DNA from: Armatimonadota bacterium
Lineage (GTDB): Bacteria; Sysuimicrobiota; Sysuimicrobiia; Sysuimicrobiales; Kaftiobacteriaceae
Direction of reading: 5' to 3'
Assembly (NCBI GenBank): GCA_020028535.1
Contig: JAIBHM010000018.1
Location: 1 to 25,037, forward strand
DNA length: 25,037 nt
Positions 1 to 5,647 of the stretch are shown piece by piece (position 1 is the stretch's first letter; every line of letters begins with the position of its first letter). Both the position numbers and the translations under genes were made by a program. Below the pieces are notes generated by a model. It had not been told where the DNA came from, did no database searches, and saw only the letters and a list, made by a program, of their open reading frames with translations.

Positions 1-1
1 C

Positions 2-334
2 AAGACCGATCGCATGGGGCCCAAGGACGCCCGTGCCGTGCTGACCGAGATAGGGGAGGGGGTCGTGATCTCCGCCCTCCACAAGGTCGGCCTGATCAAT
101 CTCCTCCGGCTAATCTCCCAGCGGTTACCGGAGGGACTCGTCACGGTGCGCCTGACGGTGCCCTATGCGCACGCCGGCGCTCTATCGCGGATCTTCGAGC
201 AGGGGCGAGTCATCCGGCAGGACTACGGCCAGGACGGCATCCGCATTGAAGCGGAGCTGCCCCGGGTCCATGCGGAGCAACTGCGGGCGCTCATCCGGAA
301 GCAGCGCTCCTCTAGAAAAGCTGAGGGCAGCTGA
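2..334 (+). CDS. hflX: GTPase HflX, C-terminal part (5' end outside window)
   Basis: The reading frame is open to the left edge, so only the last 110 or so residues are visible. The first codons read KTDR, the end of the G4 (NKxD) guanine-specificity motif. They are followed by the VISALHKVGLINLL stretch, which corresponds to the G5 (SA) region, and then by the HflX-type C-terminal beta-rich domain (VTVRLTVPYAHAGALSRIFEQG, then RIEAELPRVHAEQLRALI). HflX is a ribosome-associated GTPase that splits stalled or heat-damaged ribosomes. The methionine at position 14 lies inside the GTPase domain and is not a real start. The spacing and the C-terminal domain pattern make HflX much more likely than another Obg/Era-family GTPase. 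Confidence 0.85.
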   Translation, partial: KTDRMGPKDARAVLTEIGEGVVISALHKVGLINLLRLISQRLPEGLVTVRLTVPYAHAGALSRIFEQGRVIRQDYGQDGIRIEAELPRVHAEQLRALIRKQRSSRKAEGS

Positions 335-359
335 GACGCGCAGCTCATCACTCCCCCTC

Positions 360-389
360 TTGACGAACTGTTGTTAGCATTGTTATCAT
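360..389 (+). promoter_or_regulatory. Sigma-70-type promoter of the RHH/protease pair
   Basis: A TTGACG -35 box (360-365) and a TATCAT -10 box (384-389) each match 5 of 6 consensus bases and are separated by 18 bp. The predicted start of transcription is near 396, leaving a leader of about 14 nt that contains the AGGTGAG Shine-Dalgarno (398-404) before the ATG at 410. The -10 box lies inside the inverted repeat 372-396. Confidence 0.7.
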
Positions 390-396
390 GCTAACA
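372..396. promoter_or_regulatory. 9-bp inverted repeat overlapping the -10 box: likely operator
   Basis: TGTTAGCAT (372-380) and ATGCTAACA (388-396) are perfect reverse complements separated by 7 bp. The repeat covers the spacer and -10 element of the promoter and ends at the start of the ribosome binding site. The half-sites are about 16 bp apart centre to centre. The next gene encodes a ribbon-helix-helix protein, a fold that typically binds such sites as dimers, so autoregulation is the natural inference. A hairpin acting on the leader RNA is less likely, because transcription should start near its end. Confidence 0.65.
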
Positions 397-409
397 GAGG
401 TGAGCATCG

Positions 410-814
410 ATGGCGCAACAGGACACGGGCACCCTCTATCTCCGGGGCGTGCCCAGGCAGTTGGTTCGGGAGGCGAAAGCTGAAGCAGCCCGGCGAGGAA
501 TGAGCCTGACGGCCTTCGCGAAAGAAGCTCTGGCGAGGGCCCTGGGGACGACGGCCGCCGAGGACGGCGAAGGGATCCAGTCGATCCGGCCGGATCTCGA
601 CTGGTTCGAGGCAAATCGCAAGCGTCTCGCGAAGCGCTATCGCGACGAGTACATCGCCATCATCAACCGCAAAGTTGTGGACCACGACACCGATTTCGGC
701 GCCCTGGCGCAGCGGGTGTTTGCGAAGTACGGCGTCAAATCAATCGCGATGCCAAAGGCGACGCCCGAGGAGAGGGTCTACAATATCCCAACGCCCTGGC
801 GCGTCGCTGAGTGA
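410..814 (+). CDS. Ribbon-helix-helix protein with C-terminal DUF5678-like domain
   Basis: A 134-residue protein. Residues 7-45 (beta strand TLYLRGVP, then two helices ending ALARAL) look like an Arc/CopG-type ribbon-helix-helix DNA-binding fold. Residues 62-130 (DWFEANRKRLAKRYRDEYIA, then VVDHDTDFGALAQRVFAKYG) resemble the DUF5678 family of small alpha/beta domains. The ATG at 410 is set by a good AGGTGAG site 5 nt upstream. The GTG start of the next gene overlaps the stop (GTGA), implying translational coupling. The gene lies directly behind its own promoter and palindrome, consistent with a self-repressing regulator. The function of DUF5678 is not known to me. The pairing with a protease resembles a regulator/effector or toxin-antitoxin-like layout, but that is inference. 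Confidence 0.75.
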   Translation: MAQQDTGTLYLRGVPRQLVREAKAEAARRGMSLTAFAKEALARALGTTAAEDGEGIQSIRPDLDWFEANRKRLAKRYRDEYIAIINRKVVDHDTDFGALAQRVFAKYGVKSIAMPKATPEERVYNIPTPWRVAE

Positions 815-1200
815 CGCAGCGATTCAGCTACGACCTTGAAAAGAGCCCGCCCGCGCCGGTTCTCCCGGTGCGCATTGGAGTGGCCGGTGCGCGACGGGAT
901 GCGACCCTGCGGGCGCTCATCGATACTGGTGCCGACGTGAGCCTGATTCCCGCACGGGTTGCACGAGAGTTACGGTTGCCGGTCGTTGGTCAGATTAAGA
1001 TTCGCGGTGTCACCGGTCGGACCAGCGTGGATCTCTATGGTGCGGATCTGGAAGTCGCGGGTTCGAGCATCCGGGTCCAGCTTGCCGGATTAGGGGATGA
1101 GATACTCCTCGGCAGGGATATCGTAAACCGCTGGATCATTGTACTTCGGGGTCCAGAACGGTTGCTTGAGATTGAGTCCGCTAGTTCAGACGGTGGATGA
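811..1200 (+). CDS. Retropepsin-like aspartyl protease family protein
   Basis: A 129-residue protein starting with GTG, overlapping the preceding stop by 4 nt. It carries the hallmark ALIDTGADVSLIP (DTG at residues 38-40), a hydrophobic core, and the second retropepsin motif ILLGRD near 98-103. This fits a single-lobe retroviral-type aspartyl protease that would need to dimerise to form an active site with two DTG loops. No signal peptide or membrane segment is visible, so it should be cytosolic. The substrate is unknown; the co-transcribed RHH/DUF5678 protein is an obvious candidate. The last 20 bp overlap the 3' end of lexA in convergent orientation. The family assignment is secure, but biological role and even proteolytic activity are unproven. 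Confidence 0.8.
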   Translation: MTQRFSYDLEKSPPAPVLPVRIGVAGARRDATLRALIDTGADVSLIPARVARELRLPVVGQIKIRGVTGRTSVDLYGADLEVAGSSIRVQLAGLGDEILLGRDIVNRWIIVLRGPERLLEIESASSDGG

Positions 1201-1795
1201 CGGCCAGCGCCACACCTTCGATCGCAATGTCGCGGGCGTAGATCGGTTCCATCCGCTGGTTCTCGGGTTGGAGCCGGATCCGGCCGTCCTCACGAAAGAA
1301 TCTCTTGACCGTGGCCTCGTCTTCAATCCGCGCCACAACGATATCCCGATCCTTAGCCGTCGGCTGGCGCCGCACGACCAACATGTCGCCGTCGAAGATG
1401 CCGGCGTCGATCATGCTGTCGCCGCGGACGCGGAGGATGAAGCAGTCGTCGGAACGCACGAACTCCTGGGGCAGCGGGAAGTAGTCTTCGATGTTCTGCT
1501 GGGCCAGAATGGGAAGTCCGGCCGTGACATGGCCGACGATAGGGAGGGGGACCACCTTTTTGGACGGGATGTCACGTTCGTCCTTGAGGATTTCCAGGGC
1601 TCGCGGCTTGCTCGGGTCGCGGCGGACGTACCCTTTCTTTTCAAGCGCGGAAAGGTGACTGTGAACGGTCGAGCTGCTGGTGAGGCCGAGGGCTTGCCCG
1701 ATTTCGCGCACGGAAGGCGGGTAGCCGTGCGCATCGCCGTATCGCTGGATGAACGTGAGGATTTCCTTCTGCCGCCGCGTCAGTCCCTTGCCCAT
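1181..1795 (-). CDS. lexA: LexA SOS repressor
   Basis: A 204-residue self-cleaving repressor of the DNA-damage response. Residues 1-65 form the winged helix-turn-helix (LTRRQKEILTFIQRYG, then PPSVREIGQALGLTS). The Ala92-Gly93 cleavage site lies in VGHVTAGLPI. The catalytic Ser127 is in RVRGDSMID and Lys164 in EATVKRFF. All residues needed for RecA-stimulated autocleavage are present. The ATG at 1795 was chosen because GGAGG lies 7 nt upstream and because longer versions add a non-conserved N-terminus. It is transcribed from a TATAAT promoter that overlaps a perfect Bacillus-type LexA box, so it is autoregulated. It is divergent from the ClpP-like gene at 1881 and convergent with the aspartyl protease gene. 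Confidence 0.97.
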   Translation of the reverse strand: MGKGLTRRQKEILTFIQRYGDAHGYPPSVREIGQALGLTSSSTVHSHLSALEKKGYVRRDPSKPRALEILKDERDIPSKKVVPLPIVGHVTAGLPILAQQNIEDYFPLPQEFVRSDDCFILRVRGDSMIDAGIFDGDMLVVRRQPTAKDRDIVVARIEDEATVKRFFREDGRIRLQPENQRMEPIYARDIAIEGVALAVIHRLN

Positions 1796-1828
1796 TGATA
1801 CGCCTCCGGCCCCGTCGACGTGCCAGGC

Positions 1829-1857
1829 ATTATAGCACTTTGATTCCTGATTGGCAA
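1829..1857 (-). promoter_or_regulatory. lexA promoter
   Basis: Read on the minus strand, TTGCCA (1852-1857) and a perfect TATAAT (1829-1834) are separated by 17 bp. Transcription should begin near 1822, giving a leader of roughly 27 nt with a GGAGG ribosome binding site. The -35 box overlaps the LexA operator. Confidence 0.85.
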
Positions 1858-1868
1858 ACACCTGTTCG
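1855..1868 (-). promoter_or_regulatory. LexA (SOS) box, perfect Bacillus-type consensus
   Basis: The minus strand reads CGAACAGGTGTTTG, matching CGAACRNRYGTTYG at every position. It overlaps the lexA -35 box and ends 12 bp before the GTG of the divergent ClpP-like gene, so LexA bound here could repress both directions. The match to a known consensus is direct; dual control is inference. Confidence 0.9.
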
Positions 1869-1880
1869 TAGGCGCGTATT

Positions 1881-2465
1881 GTGAGCGATCACGGCACCCA
1901 CGACAGTTTCGACGCGCTCCTCCGACAGCGTATCGTGTTCCTCCGGGGTCCGATCGATGGGAAGAACGCCGACCTGGCTATGGCGCAGCTCTTGCACCTG
2001 GACAGCCACGACTCGACGCGGGACATCGCACTTTACATCAACTGCCCGAGCGCGGATCTGCGGGCTGCGCTGGCGCTCTACGACCTCATGCAGAACGCTC
2101 GGGCCCCTGTGCGCACGCTGTGCCTCGGCATGGCTGCCGGCGGGGCCGCGCTGCTGCTCGCCGGAGGGGCGCAGGGGCGGCGCGAAGCGCTCCCGAACGC
2201 GCGGATCTCGCTCTTTAGTCCACGACGCGAGGTGTCCGGAACGGTCGGTGAGATCGATGTCCAGGCGCGGGAGCTGCTACGACTGCGCCAACAGATTCAC
2301 GAGCTCTTGGCCCGGCATACCGGCCAGTCCCTTGAGAGAATCGAGCGGGACGCTGAGCGGGAACGCTGGCTCAGTGCTGAGGAAGCACAAGCCTACGGGA
2401 TCATCGACGAGGTTGTCACTGCGCCGAAGAGCACGGGTCAGGACGAGGGTTTCCCCAGCAGTTGA
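1881..2465 (+). CDS. ClpP-family protein with degenerate active site (ClpR-like pseudoprotease)
   Basis: A 194-residue protein that aligns with ClpP along its length (SFDALLRQRIVFLRG, LYIN, HTGQSLERIERDAERERWLSAEEA, YGIIDEV). The key residues have changed. The nucleophile motif GQAASMG is GMAAGGA here (Gly87 instead of Ser). The LPNSRVMIHQP motif is LPNARISLFSP (Phe112 instead of His). The oxyanion-hole Pro-Gly-Gly is Pro-Ser-Ala. Only the Asp (157) is kept, and the N-terminal axial loop is shortened. It therefore looks catalytically dead, like ClpR subunits of cyanobacteria and plastids. It might join a mixed Clp ring or act alone. GTG is the only plausible start, because an in-frame stop lies at 1869-1871. 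No clear Shine-Dalgarno is seen. It is divergent from lexA and shares its SOS box. Confidence 0.85.
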   Translation: MSDHGTHDSFDALLRQRIVFLRGPIDGKNADLAMAQLLHLDSHDSTRDIALYINCPSADLRAALALYDLMQNARAPVRTLCLGMAAGGAALLLAGGAQGRREALPNARISLFSPRREVSGTVGEIDVQARELLRLRQQIHELLARHTGQSLERIERDAERERWLSAEEAQAYGIIDEVVTAPKSTGQDEGFPSS

Positions 2466-2614
2466 TCGCGATCGGGAAGGTTCTTGTCGGGGACCATCCG
2501 CCAGGGATGGGTTGGACAAGCCCACCAGCCGTACGGCTCCGGTTGCATCAGTACACCGCACTCCGGACACTTTGGCACCCGGTGTTCCTGGTTCATTTCG
2601 GTGTTTTCAGTCAT
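2438..2614 (-). CDS. Small zinc-ribbon-like protein (58 aa)
   Basis: A short frame with ATG at 2614, preceded by GGAAGTGAG 5 nt upstream, and TGA at 2438. The product has a Cys16-Pro-Glu-Cys19-Gly knuckle and a second cluster around Cys33 and His36 (WWACPTHPWRMV), plus an acidic, polar N-terminus. A CxxC plus C-x2-H set suggests one bound zinc. It is the last gene on the minus strand after the paa operon and the KOW-like gene, 60 nt downstream of the latter. It overlaps the 3' end of the ClpP-like gene by 28 nt in convergent orientation. I do not recognise a named family. The coding call rests on the patterned Cys/His residues, the ribosome binding site and the operon position. Confidence 0.65.
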   Translation of the reverse strand: MTENTEMNQEHRVPKCPECGVLMQPEPYGWWACPTHPWRMVPDKNLPDRDQLLGKPSS

Positions 2615-2674
2615 TCAGCTCACTTCCGATAATGTCTGTTATGTAAACTAGAGCGCGTAGCTGATTGCGGCAGC

Positions 2675-2908
2675 TCATGCCGCTTCGATGTCGCTAACAC
2701 GGAACATGCGCTCGACCTGCCCCCTGCCCTCGGGGACCAGCACCGTCAACACGCCGTAATCATCCAGCACGCGCACGACGGTCCCTTCAAGTTGTCCATT
2801 CGCGCCGACTACCTTGACCTTCATCCCGGGAATCAGCGGTCTGCCCTTGCGATCCTTGGTCTGCCCGCGGACCGCATCGATCGATTTTTTGCCGCCACGC
2901 CTGAGCAT
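2675..2908 (-). CDS. Small KOW/SH3-like protein, unknown function
   Basis: A 77-residue basic protein. Residues 27-65 (IPGMKVKVVGANGQLEGTVV, then RVLDDYGVLTVLVP) have the rhythm of a KOW or SH3-like small beta barrel: a turn with Gly, a G-x-V-V strand and alternating hydrophobic residues. The N-terminus is rich in Lys and Arg (RRGGKKSID, RGQTKDRKGR), which could contact nucleic acid. Its ATG overlaps the paaD stop by one base (TGATG), so it is coupled to the paa operon. No paa gene of this kind is known to me. It could be an RNA- or protein-binding accessory factor or simply a neighbour that shares the transcript. Confidence 0.7.
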   Translation of the reverse strand: MLRRGGKKSIDAVRGQTKDRKGRPLIPGMKVKVVGANGQLEGTVVRVLDDYGVLTVLVPEGRGQVERMFRVSDIEAA

Positions 2909-3399
2909 CAGTCTGCGGGGGGCCGAAAGCGCTCGATGGGGTTCTTACAATCGAGGCAGTAGTAGATCGCCCGGCACAACGTCGGGCCAAAGGGATTCTC
3001 CATGCTGGTGTTGGTCGAGCCGCAGAAGGGGCACTTTACTGCCCCCTCCACCCCGGGGGAGGGAACGCTGAGTCCGTGATGGTTGAGACGCTGCCTGCCG
3101 CGTTCGCTCATCCGCGCCATCGTCCAGGGCTCAGCGAACGAGAGCTCCACCGCCACCTCGTCGACACCGGGGAGCGCCCCGAGCCGGCGTCGGATGTCCT
3201 CTCGCATCACCCCGATGGCGGGACACGCCGAGAACGTCGGCACCATCGTCACATGCACCCGGCCGCCGTCGATGCTGACATCCCGGATCACACCCAAGTC
3301 GGTGACGGCGATCGGAAGCTCAGGATCCTCGATCGTCGCCAGCGCGTCCCAGACCGCGCGCTCCAGTTCGGTTGTTGACGGGCGTATCTCCGTTACCAT
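2908..3399 (-). CDS. paaD: Phenylacetyl-CoA epoxidase accessory protein PaaD (MIP18/DUF59 family)
   Basis: A 163-residue protein. Residues 8-90 form a DUF59/MIP18-like domain (AVWDALATIEDPELPIAVTD, then LGVIRDV and MVPTFSACPA with the conserved Cys). The C-terminus carries a zinc- or iron-sulfur-ribbon (CPFCGS, then LCRAIYYCLDCKNP). This two-part layout and length match PaaD, which is thought to help mature the iron or iron-sulfur centres of the epoxidase. The start overlaps the paaC stop by 7 nt and its stop overlaps the next ATG by one base. SufT-type DUF59 proteins lack this Cys-rich tail, and the paaABC neighbours settle the assignment. Confidence 0.92.
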   Translation of the reverse strand: MVTEIRPSTTELERAVWDALATIEDPELPIAVTDLGVIRDVSIDGGRVHVTMVPTFSACPAIGVMREDIRRRLGALPGVDEVAVELSFAEPWTMARMSERGRQRLNHHGLSVPSPGVEGAVKCPFCGSTNTSMENPFGPTLCRAIYYCLDCKNPIERFRPPAD

Positions 3400-4187
3400 C
3401 GCGCTCCAGGCTCCGTCCGCCGTACAGAGGTCATCTCATCCAATAGTACACGAAGATCGTCTGTGTGAGCGCCGATCCGTCCGTTGGGAACAGCCACTGC
3501 GTCCGGAGGTGATGGCGTCTTCAACCCGGCTCCGTCCAGAATCGGCGCGATCTGGGCCAGCCAGAGTCTGCGCTGGTCTCGCGCGTCTCCCCGCATCACT
3601 CCGGCGGCCACCAGCGCGCTCTGGGCATCCACGGGCTCAAACAGCATCCACGCGTCGGGCCAGGCGCGGTCCAGCGCCTCCTGGACTCTGGTGCGGCTGT
3701 CTGGCGTCGCCTGGGACAGGTGGCGGAGCCACTGCTCCCCATACATCAGATGATATTTCTCCTCACGGCGCAGTGTCTTGGCGAGATCGGCAAGCGGAGA
3801 CACCGTCCCCGCCGCCAGCGCCTCAAGGCGCACCGCGTCCGCGTGATCGTACAGGCACATGCGCGTGATCGTGAAGCCCCAGTCACCGTTTGGGCGTTCC
3901 ACGAACACCGCACTCCGGAACTCGTCCGGAGCACGCCCGTAGGCCAGCGTATCAGGATCGCCGCCGAGCAGGTCGCAGGCCCGCTCGTAGAACAGCCGCG
4001 CGTGGCCGATCTCTTCCTGTGCCACTGACGACAGCGCGACGTCAGACTCTATATCAGGGGCAAAGCCGGTCCATTCGGAGTGGCGGTGACCGAGGATGAG
4101 TTCGTCATCGGCGATCGCCAGCAGGTAGCCGGCCAGCGCCGACCGGACTTCGGGCGGCCGCAGCACAGGGACGGCCGCGAGGCTCAA
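3393..4187 (-). CDS. paaC: Phenylacetyl-CoA epoxidase subunit PaaC
   Basis: A ferritin-like subunit of the ring-1,2-epoxidase that converts phenylacetyl-CoA to its epoxide. About 264 residues when started at a TTG overlapping the paaB stop by 4 nt (TTGA). The longer in-frame extension to 4505 is antisense-like, low-complexity Arg-rich sequence inside paaB and is rejected; GTG at 4166 is an alternative start. Family motifs include the N-terminal helix (DDELILGHRHSEWTGFAPDI), PNGDWGFTITRMCLYD and a C-terminal DEM. A full set of diiron-type ligands seems present: Glu29, Glu59-x-x-His62, Asp114 and Glu143-x-x-His146. This is unusual, because PaaC of enteric bacteria is described as metal-free. 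It may partner with PaaA as scaffold or be a second metal subunit. Confidence 0.92.
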   Translation of the reverse strand: MSLAAVPVLRPPEVRSALAGYLLAIADDELILGHRHSEWTGFAPDIESDVALSSVAQEEIGHARLFYERACDLLGGDPDTLAYGRAPDEFRSAVFVERPNGDWGFTITRMCLYDHADAVRLEALAAGTVSPLADLAKTLRREEKYHLMYGEQWLRHLSQATPDSRTRVQEALDRAWPDAWMLFEPVDAQSALVAAGVMRGDARDQRRLWLAQIAPILDGAGLKTPSPPDAVAVPNGRIGAHTDDLRVLLDEMTSVRRTEPGARW

Positions 4188-4516
4188 CGTTGATCTCGCG
4201 GCTTGGTCCGCATCACCCGCTGCTGCTCGCGGTAGGAGCCGCCGAAGCGGTAGCTCTTGTCGGTGGCGGGTTCGAAGCTCACGGCGTCGTCGTAAGCCGT
4301 GGCGTCGATCCGGCTCTGCGAGACCACCCACAGGTTCACGCACGGATCGCGGCGGGCGAACTGCTCCTTGGCCAGCATCAGGGCCATTTCGGGATCTGTG
4401 GCGTGGATGTCGCCGACGTGGATGTGCGCGTCGTTCTTCGTATCTTGCCGGAAGACAGCATAGATCCTCGAGGCCTCGGCCTCGGATTTGCCCAGCAGTT
4501 TCCACAGGGCGGGCAC
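4184..4516 (-). CDS. paaB: Phenylacetyl-CoA epoxidase subunit PaaB
   Basis: A small subunit of the epoxidase that bridges PaaAC heterodimers and may help electron transfer. The core IYAVFRQDTKNDAHIHVGDI and LAKEQFARRD, then NLWVVSQSRI, is the PaaB domain, followed by a tail with SFEPATDKSYRFGGSYREQ. The frame extends upstream to an ATG at 4552, but GTG at 4516 is preferred. A strong GGGGAGGGG site sits 6 nt before it, whereas the ATG has no ribosome binding site. This gives 110 residues, close to the family's roughly 95. It follows the dinB-like gene after a gap of about 60 nt and overlaps paaC by 4 nt. Confidence 0.9.
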   Translation of the reverse strand: MPALWKLLGKSEAEASRIYAVFRQDTKNDAHIHVGDIHATDPEMALMLAKEQFARRDPCVNLWVVSQSRIDATAYDDAVSFEPATDKSYRFGGSYREQQRVMRTKPRDQR

Positions 4517-4577
4517 AGGCTTCCCCTCCCCTATCTCTCCGCCTCGAACCATGCTGACCGGATGTGCGGGCAGTCGA

Positions 4578-5120
4578 TCAGGCGGGAACCTCAGTCCATT
4601 TGTTCATGAGGTACGAGTAGTCGAGGTCTTGCGCAGCGATGCCCAACTGCCGCAGCATGGCCATCGCTTGAGCGCGGTGGTGGATCTCGTGGAACAGCAA
4701 CTGGGCGGCGATCCCTCCGGTCGTCGTCCAGATCTTGTGCGCCGGTTCGTCGCTCGTCGAGCGCGCCACATACTCAACAGTCCGGGCCCAGTCTGAGATC
4801 TCGCGAAGGGTGGCACGCGTCTCTTCCGCCTGCTCGCGCCAGGCCTTTTCCAGCGGAGCAAAATCCATCTTGTAGAACCGCGCAAACGGGCGCTCTTCCG
4901 ACAGGGGAACGTGTTCACCCCGCAGCCGCTGGACATAGGTCCACTCCGCCTGCGGGATCTCTACCAGCGTGGCGCGGATTGTTTTCACGCCGAACGGAAA
5001 CTCTTTCGTCGCATATTGCTCGAAGGTGATCGGCCGCACCCAGTCCAGCAGCTTCTCCCGGGCTTTCGACAGATAGCCGTACAGATGGGACGGACTCAGA
5101 CCTGCGCGCTCGTCATTCAT
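4578..5120 (-). CDS. DinB-family (DinB/YfiT-like four-helix bundle) protein, second copy
   Basis: A 180-residue protein with the DinB-like four-helix layout. It shows REKLLDWVRPITFEQY, then TIRATLVEIPQAEWTYVQRL, then the metal motif HEIHHRAQAMAMLRQLG (His144, His148). The helix position that usually gives the first metal His is Glu54 here. DinB-superfamily enzymes are metal-dependent and include low-molecular-weight thiol transferases; some are induced by DNA damage. The ATG overlaps the upstream paralogue's stop (ATGA); the longer frame to 5375 runs inside that paralogue and is not real. It closely resembles the gene upstream, so the pair arose by tandem duplication. Its position between paaA and paaB suggests a role linked to epoxidase chemistry, for example handling the reactive epoxide, but this is inference. 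Confidence 0.85.
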   Translation of the reverse strand: MNDERAGLSPSHLYGYLSKAREKLLDWVRPITFEQYATKEFPFGVKTIRATLVEIPQAEWTYVQRLRGEHVPLSEERPFARFYKMDFAPLEKAWREQAEETRATLREISDWARTVEYVARSTSDEPAHKIWTTTGGIAAQLLFHEIHHRAQAMAMLRQLGIAAQDLDYSYLMNKWTEVPA

Positions 5121-5647
5121 GCCGGCAGCTCCGTTCGCTCGAACTTCAGGACTGAATAGTCGAGGTTCTGTGCGGGAATCCCGAATTGCCGCAGCATTGC
5201 CATAACCTGGGCACGGTGGTGCACCTCGTGCACGAGCATCTGCGTGGCGATGCCCCCAGCCGTCGAGCGCATGAGTGTGGGACGCTCCGCCACGATCGGG
5301 CGCCACTCCACAGCGCGGCTCCAATCGCGCTCCTCGCGGAGGACGCTGCGCGTGCGCTGGGCGAGCTCCCGCCACGCGCCTTCCAGCGGGGCGAAGTCCG
5401 TCTGATAAAACTTCACGAAGGGGTGCTGGTCGCGGGGCGGCATGAACTCACCGACGAGGCGCGTGCCGTACGACCACTCCGCAAAGGGAATTTCCACGAG
5501 CGTATCGCGGATGGTTTTCTTCCCGAAGGGAAACTCTTTGGTGTATTGTTCCAGCGTCAGCGGCCGCACCCAGTCCAACAGCTTCTGCCGGGCCTCAGCC
5601 AGATACTCGTAGATCGCTGCCGGAGTAAACCCACGTCCGTCGCCCAT
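5117..5647 (-). CDS. DinB-family protein, first copy
   Basis: A 176-residue paralogue of the next gene. Matching blocks are LLDWVRPLTLEQYTKEFPFG, TIRDTLVEIPFAEWSY, FYQTDFAPLEGAWREL and HEVHHRAQVMAMLRQFGIPA, ending in TELPA where the other ends in TEVPA. By eye about half of all positions are identical. Putative metal ligands are His140 and His144 plus Glu52 at the usual first-His position. The ATG at 5647 overlaps the paaA stop by one base (TAATG); a longer start at 5689 would lie inside paaA. It is strictly coupled to paaA, so it should be made in step with the epoxidase. The precise reaction is unknown. Confidence 0.85.
   Translation of the reverse strand: MGDGRGFTPAAIYEYLAEARQKLLDWVRPLTLEQYTKEFPFGKKTIRDTLVEIPFAEWSYGTRLVGEFMPPRDQHPFVKFYQTDFAPLEGAWRELAQRTRSVLREERDWSRAVEWRPIVAERPTLMRSTAGGIATQMLVHEVHHRAQVMAMLRQFGIPAQNLDYSVLKFERTELPA

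Noticed and set aside
1139..1798. A 219-codon plus-strand open frame opposite lexA
   Set aside because: Composition and position show it to be the complement of lexA; no ribosome binding site or domain.
4188..4505. N-terminal extension of PaaC by 106 codons
   Set aside because: The added residues are Arg-rich, lie inside paaB and match nothing in PaaC. The TTG overlapping the paaB stop gives the expected length.
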